Origin: Tretioscincus oriximinensis
Taxonomy: Eukaryota > Chordata > Lepidosauria > Squamata > Gymnophthalmidae
Assembly: GCA_022410635.1 (NCBI GenBank)
Contig: JAJVDF010000045.1
Span: forward strand, 927,400 to 991,399
Length of the DNA: 64,000 bases
Direction of reading: 5' to 3'
The stretch's first letter is position 1. The number at the start of each line of letters is the position of its first letter. A program made the position numbers and the translations under genes. This document shows positions 46,880 through 57,300 of the stretch, piece by piece. The notes beneath the pieces are model-generated. The model had not been told where the DNA came from. It did no database searches and worked only from the letters and a program-made list of their open reading frames with translations.

Positions 46880-47357
46880 TTTATAATACATTACAGAACA
46901 AGACATAGACACAGAAGCTATTTGGCCCCAGTGCTTTTCCAATTTTAAGATCTGATATTATCTCTTTTATTTCTGTTGCAGTAATTTCTTTATTTAAAGT
47001 TATTTGTTACTTAGAGTTATTTGTTATTTCTGTATTTAAAGTTATGCATAATAACTGTATATTAAGGCATTCATGAAGAAAACAAAATGAGTCACATGGA
47101 AACTGTAGCTTGGGGAAGACTCCATTGTTTTTTTGTCTTCAGTTATTAGTGTGTCTTTTTAACATAGATCTTGAGTAACAGCAAAAGGTATTGTTCCAAA
47201 GAACAAATGTCCACATTACTATTTGCACATGTGCATTAGCTGATTGCTGGGTATGTTAAACAGGCACCCAAGATATGGGCACATACTAAACTTTTCTTGA
47301 TAGCACATGGATTTTTTGTCAGTAGCAATAGCTTACATGTTCAGTGAACCAATCTAT
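46880..47357. other. Intergenic DNA, nothing recognised
   Basis: Contains a near-tandem pair of ATTTCTTTATTTAAAGTTAT and ATTTCTGTATTTAAAGTTAT around 46982-47045. No gene is recognised. Confidence 0.45.
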
Positions 47358-47455
47358 CATAAGAACATAAGAAAAGTCCTGCTAAAACATGCAAATTCAT
47401 CTAGTCCAGCCTCCTTTTCACACAATGATCCATTCTAGTAGCCTCAGTACCACTG
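47358..47455 (-). mobile_element. CR1 LINE 3' end, minus strand, truncated
   Basis: CATAAGAACATAAGAAAAGT, TCATCTAGTCCAGCCTCCTT and CACACAATGATCCATTCTAG are the complement of the TTCTTATG-type CR1 end, which also occurs at 51475-51609. Confidence 0.75.
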
Positions 47456-49079
47456 GCGGCTGACCACTGTGTTTGTGGGGTTTGGCAAACATTCAGAGAT
47501 TAAAGTCAGTTATAAAATCTCCTTTCATAGAGGAGCTGCCAACAAATCAAAACGCTGCAGGCAGCTTTTTTAATTGGCAAAAGGGGTTGCCAGTCCCTGA
47601 ACCAGTGAGAGGGCTGCCTAGGAGGGGCTACAGTCTCTCTCTCACTTTCCGTAGAGGTGCCATTTTGTATTGACATTCAACTTGCAGACTGAGAGAGAGA
47701 CTGGTAAGTGCCTGAACGTGCCTCCTTCCAGNCGCTTTCCTAACTTTGCCGAGGCTGGAAGAACCTGTGCCTCCTCCCAGCCCCAAACTGCACCAGCTGC
47801 CGCTGCTCAGTACATACCCGAACTCTTATGATCAGCATAGCATCTAAATGGCATCCACACTGTTGTGAAATAGTCCCCTCTGCCACTGAGAACACATTTT
47901 GACATGTCACCGAAAGAATACTTCCTTAAGAATCAAACACTGCCTTTCTCTCTTTGACTATTGGCATAAATATTTAAAGACTTTTTTTTTCTGAAAGCTA
48001 CAGCAAAAACTATATCGTTTTCCTTTTGGGGTGTAACTTCTATTAGCTGAGCAGCATTTTTTTACCATTAGCAGCTCTCTACTACTTTCTACTTCATTAA
48101 CATTCATTTTCTTTAGTCATCTGATCTCTCTTGCTGAAATTTCAGGCAACAGGGGATGTGAAGCCAGCAGGCTTGCAGCAGTGTTTCCTGGCACAGAATT
48201 ATATTACCTTGCTTACCTTTCCCTAAAATGCAGGGAAATGACAAACCTTTTCATGTATGTGAAAAAGAGTTAAACTGTAAGCTTGACTGATGCGAAGTGA
48301 CAAAAAACATCCCAATGCCACATACTAGAGACAGATGTTTTCTCTAACTCTAGTTTTGTTCTCCGTTTCCCCCATAGCTTTCACCTCTGCTTTGCTGAAT
48401 TTGCAGCTCATAAAAATATGGAGTCTGAAGGCTGGTATTTTCCATGCTGCTGCACCTTATGAAGATTATTTTGGAAGAAGTAGCTTAACACTAACAACCT
48501 CAGAAAGCCACTTCACTGGCTAGTGAGTTAAAGCTATATTTAGAGGACATAAGGAAAAATAAAGGCATAAACTCAAATATGTAGTGAACAACTGTTGAAG
48601 AGTTCCTATCAATCATGACTCTCAGGTGAAGGCCAAGCATAATAAGACAAAATATACTGAATCCAGAATTTACATAAAATAATGATATACATACTATTTT
48701 ATATAGTATTTGTATTTATAATTCAATATTACCTTTTACCAGAATTTTGTAATGATGCAGTAAGTAGACAAGAACAATCAAATCTATAAAACAATTACAA
48801 TCACAAGGCAGAGGAAGCATCAAAACCCTCAAAAGATCCAGCTGAATAATTTTTTTCCTGTTCCATCTCTGCAAAAAAGTTAGCCTAAAGCCTGGAGACT
48901 ATCATGGAGAAAGTTCTTTCCCTACTAACATACACAACATGTGTGTGTGTGCTTGGAAACACTAAAATGCTTCACCAGAAGTACTTAACTGGAGGCTGAA
49001 CTATATGGGAGCAGATTTTGAGGAGTGATGGTACTTAAGGGATTATGTGCCAGAACCAAAACCATGAATTTGGCCTTGA
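47456..49079. other. Intergenic DNA, GC-richer at 47560-47830
   Basis: No gene is recognised. A GAGAGAGACTGGTAAGTGCC string at 47691-47710 resembles a splice donor (CTG|GTAAGT), without any exon that I can support upstream. Confidence 0.35.
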
Positions 49080-49087
49080 AGTGAACT
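49080..49087. repeat. Target-site duplication AGTGAACT, left copy
   Basis: Identical to 49666-49673; 8 bp is the hAT length. Confidence 0.85.
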
Positions 49088-49665
49088 TAGGGTTGCCATA
49101 CGTCCCAGTAAACCGGGACAATCCCGATTTGGGGGACTAAAATATAGTCCCCTCTGGGTTTTAAGCTAAAATCCCGGCTTTTTACATTCCCCGATGCTGC
49201 ATCAGGGAATGTAAAAAGGCGGGATTTTAAAGGAAAAGGAGCCGTCAGAGCTGACGGCTGCAGCGCGCGCAACGCTTTCCGGGGTCCTGGGAGGACCCTC
49301 ATAGTGCGCCGTAGCTGCTCCTTGGCTGGAGGCGGGGTTTCGCCCNGCTCTCAGGCAAAGCCAACTCGCCNCCNGTAGAGCAAAAATGCCTGGGTTTCTG
49401 ACAGGAGGACAGCTCTGTTCTCCTCTCACAAACCCAAGTGTTTTTGCTCTGCTGGNGCNGGCGCGCTTGCCTGAGAGCAGGGNGAAACCCCGCCTCCAGC
49501 CAAGGAGCAGCTGCTCGCGTGCACGCGCATGCGCACTGACGCTTGTGGTGAGACAGGCAGGAAAGAGGTTCTGCCTGTCTCGCTACAAGCATCCGTATGT
49601 GTGCACGTGCACACACGACCCCCACCCCCACCCCAGTTTTGGGCTGCCAAAATATGGCAACCCTA
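49088..49665. mobile_element. Non-autonomous hAT element with giant internal hairpin
   Basis: 578 bases bounded by perfect 13-bp inverted repeats TAGGGTTGCCATA and TATGGCAACCCTA, flanked by an exact 8-bp duplication (AGTGAACT). Internally CpG-rich and built from nested hairpins: 49167-49197 pairs with 49199-49229 (31 bp, two mismatches), GCCGTCAG pairs with CTGACGGC (49242-49260), and 49313-49412 pairs with 49417-49512 (arms of about 100 bases, imperfect, 4-base loop). There is no transposase frame; the ORFs here are mirror images of the palindrome. TIR type and 8-bp duplication place it in hAT. Six N bases fall in the large hairpin. Mobilisation by an autonomous hAT elsewhere in the genome is inferred. 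Confidence 0.9.
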
Positions 49666-49673
49666 AGTGAACT
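49666..49673. repeat. Target-site duplication AGTGAACT, right copy
   Basis: Identical to 49080-49087, directly after the terminal CCCTA. Confidence 0.85.
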
Positions 49674-49849
49674 GATAGCTAGCAAAAAATCTTTGAAGCG
49701 GAATGTTTAATAGTAACATGGCTAGAAATCCCAGCAAGCAATATAGGCACTGCTCTATTTCTAATTTTTCTATTGTAATCTTTTTATGATTTTCATCTTT
49801 TGATCTCCTCTACAAATCTATTTCCTTTCCCGGGACATCTTGTCCTTTA

Positions 49850-50331
49850 TGAGGAATGGTTAAATATCTGGGGATGTTTAGGCTGCAAAAGAGAAGACTA
49901 AGAGGAGACTTGATAGCTGTCTACAAATATCTGAAGGGCTACCACAGAACAGAGGGATCAGCCTTGTTCTCATGGGCACATGAAAGGATCAGAAACAATG
50001 GGATGAAACTGCAAGGGAGTAGATATTTAGGTTAGATATCAGAAAAAAGCTTTCTAATGGTAAGGGTGGCACAGAATGCTGGACTAGATGGGCTCTGGCC
50101 TGATCTACTATGGCTCTTCTTATGTTCTTATGTTCTTATGTTCTTAAGGGTGATAAACTAGTAGAACAGGTTGCCACAGGAGGTGGTGAGTTCGCCTTTG
50201 CTGGAAGTCTTCAAACAGAGGCCAGACAGTCATCTGTCTGGGATGGTTTAATAAATTCTGCATTGAGCAGGGGGTTGGACCCAATGGCCCTGGAGGTCCC
50301 TTCCAACTCCATGATTCCTATGCAAACTTTA
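49850..50331 (+). mobile_element. CR1 LINE 3' end (ATTCTATG subfamily) with nested CR1
   Basis: AGAGAAGACTAAGAGGAGAC, GATAGCTGTCTACAAATATC, ATGGGATGAAACTGCAAGGG and GATATCAGAAAAAAGCTTTC are the last coding and 3' UTR part of CR1. After an insertion it continues with AACAGGTTGCCACAGGAGGT, CAGGGGGTTGGACCCAATGG, GGTCCCTTCCAACTCCATGA and TTCCTATG. The interruption is the 76-base segment at 50069-50144. Confidence 0.85.
50069..50144 (+). mobile_element. Very short CR1 3' end inserted in CR1, 8-bp flanking repeat
   Basis: ACAGAATGCTGGACTAGATG, CTACTATGGCTCTTCTTATG and two more TTCTTATG-type units form the last 76 bases of the TTCTTATG subfamily. It is flanked by TAAGGGTG at 50061-50068 and 50145-50152, and the host CR1 reads through if the insert and one TAAGGGTG are removed. 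Confidence 0.75.
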
Positions 50332-50647
50332 CTTTGTTATCCCTGACTCCTTTTCCTCCACTTTTTCATTCCCTCTACCTTTATCCTTTTCTTCCTGCGC
50401 CCTTGATCAAGCCACCATTTTACCCAGTTCTGCTCTCTCCACTACCCACAACAGTCATGCCCCTCCCATGACGCGCCTCTCTCGGCACCGTCCTTTCCTC
50501 CCTGGCTCACTTCCATCATTTGCCATCTGCACTCCTGTTCTTGAGTGGCAGATCGTTTGTGGAGAAAAACTCATACTCGAGGTGACTTCCATCATTACAA
50601 ATTTATCTTCTCCATCGCTTCAGCTCCTTCTCCAGCAAAGTAGAACT

Positions 50648-50757
50648 AGAATCATAGAATTATAGAATCATAGAGTTGGAAGGGACCTCCAGGGTCATCA
50701 GGTCCAACCCCCTGCTCGATGCAGGATTCATTAAACCACCCCAGTATGTGTCTATCA
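50648..50757 (-). mobile_element. CR1 LINE 3' end (ATTCTATG subfamily), minus strand
   Basis: AGAATCATAGAATTATAGAA, TCATAGAGTTGGAAGGGACC, TCCAACCCCCTGCTCGATGC are the complement of the classic amniote CR1 end. Three to four units of the (ATTCTATG) repeat are preserved at the left. Confidence 0.9.
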
Positions 50758-51474
50758 TTCAACAAAATGCCCATCATTCCCAGCATCATTTCTCTACATT
50801 TTCTCCCCTCCTTAAACCTCTACCCTCCCTTCCCTCCCAACCTCTCTTTCAGCCCATGAATTTGCTTCAATTTTTCCGGTCCCAGACTGAGACTCTCGGT
50901 TCTGAATTTCCTCCTCTTGACCAACACATGGTTCAAAATTTATGTAAGACCTCCTCCTCTGCGGTCTTCTCTGATTTCCAACCACCTATGCTTTCTGAAC
51001 TTGAACTTGTTGTTTGCTCTGCAATCCTACTATCTGCCCTCTTGACGCTGTATCTTCCCATTTTCTTCTCACTGTGATCCCTACTATTCTCCCTCATTTA
51101 CTACATTGTTAATCAGTGCCTTGTTACCGGTTATTTTTCCACTGACTTTAAACAAGCCACCATTACCCCAATATTAAAATGTACCCTTATTTAACCCTTC
51201 TCATCTCACAAATTATCGACCCACATCACAATTGCCCTTTTATTTTTAAGCGCTTGAGCACATCGTGTATACCCGTTGTGTTGACTTTCACACATTTCCC
51301 TTGCCTCTAGATCCTCTCCAATCAGGTTTCCATTCTCACCACTCTACTGAAACTGCTTTAACCAAAGTTACTAATGATCTTCTAAGTAAAGGTAAAGGCC
51401 ACTGCTTTGTTTTTATCCTCTTAGATCTATCTGCTGCATTCGACACAGTGGATCATTTGTATCCAGCACACTAC
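50758..51474 (+). pseudogene. L2-type reverse transcriptase N-terminal and motif-A fragment
   Basis: The frame 50676-51077 carries a Pro-rich linker and LQFFRSQTETLGSEF (the usual F-FF--K---IRSEF lead-in), then a SDFQPPMLSELELV block. Another frame near 51145-51230 gives FKQATITPILK. A third (51265-51486) gives [20 protein letters not shown] and the motif-A block [13 protein letters not shown] (51418-51456). These are successive blocks of L2-group RT, in order but in different frames with stops and missing residues. Confidence 0.75.
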
Positions 51475-51609
51475 ATAAGAACATAAGAAGAGCCATACTG
51501 GATCGGGCCAGACCATCTAGTCCAGCCTTCTGTCTCATACAGAGGCCCACCAGATGCACCTGGGCAGTCTGAACAAAGGAAAACAAAATATGCACCTGTT
51601 CATGACTTT
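51475..51609 (-). mobile_element. CR1 LINE 3' end (TTCTTATG subfamily), minus strand
   Basis: CATAAGAACATAAGAAGAGC, CATACTGGATCGGGCCAGAC, CATCTAGTCCAGCC, GAGGCCCACCAGATGCACCT and CACCTGTTCATGAC are the complement of the end at 7040-7168. It sits inside the L2 element. Confidence 0.9.
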
Positions 51610-52080
51610 AAACAGCAGCTAAAAAATTTTTCAATCCCATCAATTTGACCATGTTACTNCTCTGCTGAAACATCTCAACTGGTTACCTCTGCCCTATTGC
51701 ATTCAGTATAAACTATTAGTTCTGATTTTTAAATCTCTCTACAATTTAGCACCCTGATGTCTTTCTTCCTTTGTCTCCTTCTACCAGCCCTCTCATATCC
51801 TTCACTTCACCTATTCAGAGCAGCTGGTTCAGCCAGAGTAACCACCTCCTGATCTTAACTCCACCCATTTCCCCTTATCGCTCCATACTTCTGGAACCTA
51901 TTCCCCACTCATCTCCATCACTCCACCACTCTCTCCTTTAAATCTCAACTTAAAGCACTTCTTTTTTTCTAAGGCTTTCAACTCAACTTGATGAAATGTT
52001 TTTTTTCTTTCTACCTTGTTATTTCCTTTGTGTTCTGTAAAGTGCTCTGTACATTGATAGAACTGTATCAATAAATGAAA

Positions 52081-53554
52081 CAAAATGAACACATGGCAAT
52101 GCTACCCTCCAGATTTCTGTCAGAGGCAGGAGCTGGACTCCTGCTCCTTTAAGGGGCTGTTCTGATAGATTCATGGGTGAAAAAACTACATGCCCATCAC
52201 CCAGGAAAACCACATACTCAACTTTGATGGACCATTAGAGCCTTGCTCAAGTCATCACCTGCACTGACTGATGACACAGACTCCCTATTGCCAGGATTCC
52301 ACCCAACAAGATGAGTACATGGCCAGCAGTTGGCATGTGATGCAGGTGCCATACAATCAGCAGTTTACAAGTGAGGTCATGGACTCTTTTCATCCCTGAT
52401 CCTGTAAGAACAGCCTCTATAATTTTGTTGCATGGAAGAGTGAGTGGTGATTTACAGAGCACATGAAATTTGAAACATGCATACCTTCCTCTGTCTTTCA
52501 TTCCCTGCCCAAGTGTCCACCCTCATGGTCCTCTGCTGATTAGAACTATATCCTTTTCAAGCCACAGCTCAGGGAAGTTTAGATATAAGTGTGGTTTAGA
52601 ACATTGGATCAAACTTTTTCCTTCCCCATGTGAGGAAAATGCATTATCATAGATTTCAGCCTATCTTCTCTTTGTGTGAATGTGTGTTCTATGTGCTAAT
52701 ACTATTTTTAATCCTTCTGGAAGGACCTGTACAAAAACTGGCTCTGTTGAGATTATATTGTCTTCCAGTCACAGCTCATGGGAAAACATCTAACCAAATG
52801 AGGATCAGGACCCTGGACAGTATCCTTCTTTTGGTTTGAGCTGATCTTAATTAGAAAAAAGTAGGACCCCAGAAAGCTCCAAGTGAAATAAAGTAATGCG
52901 TAGGAGCAGTCAGACAGAATGAGCTCAAACACTTGCTCCACCAAAACTGTCCTGTGCAATGGAAACTGGTCAGGATAGTTAGCTCCTCCTGGATAAATGC
53001 TGAAGAGATCTTGATTCTGTCTTCTTTTCTATGGCATTATCTTTCCTGACAAGGATTACAATCCTAGTGTTTTCTTTAGAAAGTGTGTTGTGTTGCTGTT
53101 ATTGTTGTTGCCATCATCATCATCATCATCATCATTTTGAACCAATTGGGTTTTGCAATATTTCATACCCACCAATGATATGATACCTCTCCTGCTGGTG
53201 TCTGCTCAAACAGGTGCTCTCTCTGGCGTTTGTGTGAGGAGTGTCTCGTCTAATAGCCTTTGGGGTTGTGAAATTGTTAAGAAATTGGTTTCTGATATGT
53301 CAATTTCTTAATTTCCTCCCTTTGTCTGTCTCTCCCTGTCTCTCTTCCTTCCCCCTTTCCCTTTCCACTTTTTCTTTTTCTCATAGCTGAGGTAGGCTAC
53401 ATGAATGGGGCATTAGGAGTCTTGCAGAAGAGATGTTCTAGTCAGAATTTGCACTGGTATTCTGCATGGTAACTTCATGATAAACTGCAGATTATGCCAG
53501 ATAATATCTCAGATAGGGCCTACTGCAGTCTCCATTAGCATGTGGATAAGAAGT
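52081..53554. other. Intergenic DNA with (ATC)n at 53112-53136
   Basis: A weak direct duplication: CCACAGCTCAGGGAA to GAACATTGGA (52561-52607) against TCACAGCTCATGGGAA to GACCCTGGA (52768-52816). The (ATC)n run is at 53112-53136. No gene is recognised. Confidence 0.4.
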
Positions 53555-53584
53555 CCTTATTCCACAGTATAATTTGGAATAAGG
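53555..53584. repeat. Perfect 10-bp hairpin
   Basis: CCTTATTCCA (53555-53564) and TGGAATAAGG (53575-53584) around a 10-base loop. The TTATTCC string recalls the MITE family at 4551 and 40290. Confidence 0.75.
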
Positions 53585-53609
53585 GCTGGTACAGAAAGAA
53601 CTTTGCACC

Positions 53610-53702
53610 GGCATCTGAAGAAGTAGACATGTCTATGAAAGCTTATGCCACCCACTTTTCTCCTGTTAGTCTCTAAGTGCTACTAGCCCCTTTGCTGGAT
53701 TT
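53610..53702 (+). repeat. Short dispersed repeat
   Basis: CATCTGAAGAAGTAGACATG, TCTATGAAAGCTTATGCCAC, CTGTTAGTCTCTAAGTGCTA and GCCCCTTTGCTGGA follow in order. It is the clearest match to 30770-30889. Confidence 0.7.
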
Positions 53703-53939
53703 TACACCAATAGTGTGAAGCAAAATAGATAGAATCTGTTCTTGTAAATGCCTGGCATTGTTTCATCTCTTTATTTGACAGAAGTGCATAGACCAAAATA
53801 AAATATATTCCAGTATGCACTGTATGTTGTAAAATATAAATTTAAATGGAAATTAAAATAAGCATTTGTATAAATTAAAGTAAAAATGCAGTAATCCAGA
53901 TTTATGAAGGAACGTGTGGGAAACAGGTTCAGATTGTAT

Positions 53940-54324
53940 GGAGAATAACACTTTGTGCACATGACGAGGTAAAAAGTGAAGAAGGTGAAAACCCAGCATA
54001 ACCCACTCTCCCGTCCATGTATATTTATTCACAGAATCCACATGCAGAGCAGGCAGAGCTGGAAGAACGAAGAAGCTGGTACTACGCATGCCAGTCAGCT
54101 GTGATCTGCAGTGTTGGCTGCCGTCTTCTCACAGTACTGGAGAACTCACACATTAATGGCACGTACCAGGGCTGCAGGCAGCTTCCCTAGGGAAATAGCA
54201 GCCATTCTGTGCTAATGTCAGAGAATATCAGCTATCTTCGATAATGGAGCTTTTTTTTGGCATGTAGTGGAAGCATCATGAAGACCTTACAATGCAAGTA
54301 GGGAAACCTTGTGTGCACGTGGCC
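53940..54324. repeat. Unnamed interspersed repeat (MITE-like), copy 2
   Basis: Shares ordered strings with 33799-34202: CAGTCAGCTGTGATC, GTTGGCTGCC, CAGCCATTCTG, AATATCAGCTATC, GAGCTTTTTT, GGAAGCATCATGAAGACCTTAC and a terminal CCTTGTGTGCACGTGGCC. The left boundary is uncertain. Confidence 0.4.
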
Positions 54325-57300
54325 TAAGTGCCCATCTGGAACACATCAGTAAAATTACACTATCTAATCCCCAAAAATCAGCCTTTGGTCATAAATTCAG
54401 AATGTTAATAATTAGTCCCTTTGCCAATTTGTTAAGTCACTTTGAAAATGAATTGACAGGGATGTAACTGGGCTCTTATATATATATATGTGAAATACTC
54501 GCTCAGGGTTTTACACATGTGGAATACTCCCTCAGAGTTTTACACACTTTTAAAAAATGAAGATTCTTCAGAATTTTTGAATTTGCATTCATAATCCATT
54601 TATGCTGCAGAAGAATACAGTATAACTAACTGAAAATAACCCGTATTAGTTGCTGCCAGATCATTGTGAAAAGGCAGGATTAAGCTGTCATGGGAAGATA
54701 CTGAGGAGGGTCAGTCAATTCAACTCTAATCTAGGAAATAAGGTGAATACCGGAATCAGTGTGAAAAACAGCACTTATCTGATAGGCCTCGATAACATTT
54801 CACTATAGGACGTATGACTGAAATGGAGTCGGATTTCAGGTGCTTCTTTTCTTCTGAAACATTCTTCACTATTGTGATAAGAACATCTCTCTTTTCCTCA
54901 CTGGGCCCTGGACTCCTGTCTAAGGCTCTCTGATAACACGTCATCAGCAAACACAATATATGCTGCAGCTTGTCTTGCTGTTAAGGGTAGAAAGAAATCC
55001 TTAGTTCTCGAATTACTGGAGGTTGTAGGACTGCAGCTGTTATGCGTTCCATCAGCCTGGCAGGATTTGGAGAGACATAGGCCAACCATCACTACTCAAC
55101 TGAAATTTAAAAGAATGAAAAAGTTCTTGGGAAGCTGCCCAAATAAAAACTCCATGTCTTTGTCCAGATAAGTCCAGCAATAATGCTTTGTAGCTGTTTT
55201 ATGGCTATTTCTGTTTTACTATTGGGCCCCAAGGATGCAGTAAGTGGCCACTAGTAATTGATTTAATGAGCCAGGGAACCTGAGAATTCTGAACTTCTGA
55301 TGTCTAGAACCTGATATGGAATAAGGAGTGCAGAAACCATCTTTTAGAGGGGCCCTCAGCCACTCTGGCAACCTTTGATACTTTATCCTATAGAAAGCAA
55401 AATGTCAGATTCCCTTGAGTTGAGTTTGGCTTTTGGTCACCTTGGGCATCTCCATGCAAGTGTAAGCTTGTGCATAAAGTAACCAACAAAAAAGCTCTTG
55501 CTGGAATCCTTCTGCCAATCTCCACTGATCTCTCCCTTCTGTGGACAGGTGCTGTGGCAGGGGGTAGCAAGATGGGCATGAGCCTTCACCAGCTGCAGCT
55601 AGCAAGGCTCTTTAAACTAGTGACAGAGGATTTGAATCTCTAGCAATGCAGGGAAAGAAAGCATTTTTTCTCCCCTGTGTGGTTGCTAAAATACAATTGC
55701 ATCAGGGCTGGGAGGAAGGGTTAAACGTAAAGTGGGGGTATTCTCATCCACTTCACTTTTCTCTCAACCATTCCCCATAATTATAGTAGACATAGTTTGG
55801 TCATAGAACACCTTGATGCCAGAGTGCTAAAGGCAGAATCCCTGATATCTACTCAGAATAAAAGAATGGAAAACTACTTCTGCATCTTTGTCAAAAAAGG
55901 GAGGAAAAAAAACCTGCATGAAGGTGGCCACATCTTTGCCAAGAGAACTGCATGAAGATATTCATGTAGATTCAGCCCTGAATTGATGACATCAAACATC
56001 AGCTATTACCACATGAACAATCTGAGATGATTATTTAGAAGTAGCTTTCAATGAAATGCATATGTCCTCCCTTCTAAGCCAAACCTGCAAATCTAGCAAA
56101 AGAAAACTTATGTATCAAGGCCAAAACTAACAGGAGCAACAGGGATAATGACCAGCCTACATTATATTTTATGACTATAAATTATTCTTCCTGAAAATAA
56201 CCAATCAGGACATTTTCACTTTTAATTTACAAATAGTTGGATTCATAAACCTATCAGTGATACAACTCCATTGAATTTGCAATGGCCCCAATGGTTCAGA
56301 AAAATCACTGTTCAGTGTTGCTACGTTTCTGCAAGTCTTCTGAAGGGCAATATCCCTAAAACTAGCACTATGACACCAAAAGAAATCTCACCACTTGTGT
56401 ATAAATCCCTTGAACTTGTACTATTCTTCAAGATATATTTTATTTGTGTTTCACTTCACACTAAGAGAAAGAGCCAGTTGTTCCTGCAGCAATTGACCGT
56501 TGAAAAAAAAAACTTACAAGGAAAACTTTATTGTCCATACAGAAGCCTGCTTCCAGAAATAAATTCTATGAAATGGCTGAGTAAAATTGCTGGCTGCTGG
56601 ATGGATTACATGGTCAGAACTTAATATAATAAACACTTTGCCCTATTTTGCTTTGTGGTTTGTACTGAGAATGTAACTTTAGTCATTGTCTCCCAGCAAC
56701 AGTTTAAAACTGTAGACCACAATCTTCCTTCATTTCTGATGGACGACACCTCTATGTAGTCAAAACACTGAACAGCAGGTACGTTCAGGTGAGCAAAAAA
56801 TGAAGACAAGGGAGACCTCTTTGCTGAGAGTGAGATATAAGCTGATGTCAGTTTTAAGACAGAGATATACAAGGATGGTGTGGAAATAACTACCTTTAAC
56901 GCTACGTATCCACAGGACTGTGTCCAGTTATTTGAAACAATAGGCTATTGACTGAAAGTTAAGTTCTCTACTTAGGTATACAGCAACTATCAGACCATAG
57001 GACTTAGTGAAAGACTTGATCAACTTTTGGAAAGCAAAATACATTCCCATTGTGAAAAAAAATTATACTGTGGAAAAGCTCAAATATGCCACAGACTTGA
57101 CCAGCAGCAAAGCAATTCATGCAATTCAACAAGTGGTATGACAAGGAAAACAGAGAAAGTTGTGGACACGATGCACATTCTGAATGTCAAATGATCCTCT
57201 ATTGATTGCACCATTTTATGCTAGGTCCATAAGTAGTGTATTTTTCCCCTTCAACATTAAATGGAAAATACTTCAAAAATTGAGGCATTCTCAATACTGC

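Larger units (their letters stand above)
50332..52080 (+). mobile_element. L2-type LINE, decayed, broken by two reversed CR1 ends
   Basis: Three L2 pieces in order: about 50332-50647 (weak), 50758-51474 and 51613-52080. The last piece closely parallels 30650-30769 plus 31514-31885, including AAATCTCAACTTAAAGCA and the TTCTGTAAAGTGCTCTGTAC 3' end. CR1 3' ends lie reversed at 50648-50757 and 51475-51609. The RT segment between the motif-A region and the AAKIIF region is missing at the second CR1 site, so insertion was accompanied or followed by a deletion. Confidence 0.75.

Noticed and set aside
46703..46942. Poly-Ser/poly-Leu frame on the minus strand
   Set aside because: Pure translation of the AAT/GAT microsatellite.
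47691..47710. GGTAAGTG splice-donor-like string after a GC-richer stretch
   Set aside because: No upstream exon frame or acceptor that can be supported; such strings are frequent by chance.
47446..47890. Possible transposon between CCACTGGCGGC and the complement of AGTGGCAGAGG
   Set aside because: The flanking 8-mers do not match and the ends are not convincing inverted repeats.
49202..49685. Five overlapping frames on both strands with similar peptides
   Set aside because: They are mirror images generated by the hAT hairpin, not proteins.
52561..52816. Two similar CACAGCTC segments as a tandem gene fragment
   Set aside because: Identity is low and neither copy encodes a recognisable peptide; noted only as a weak duplication.
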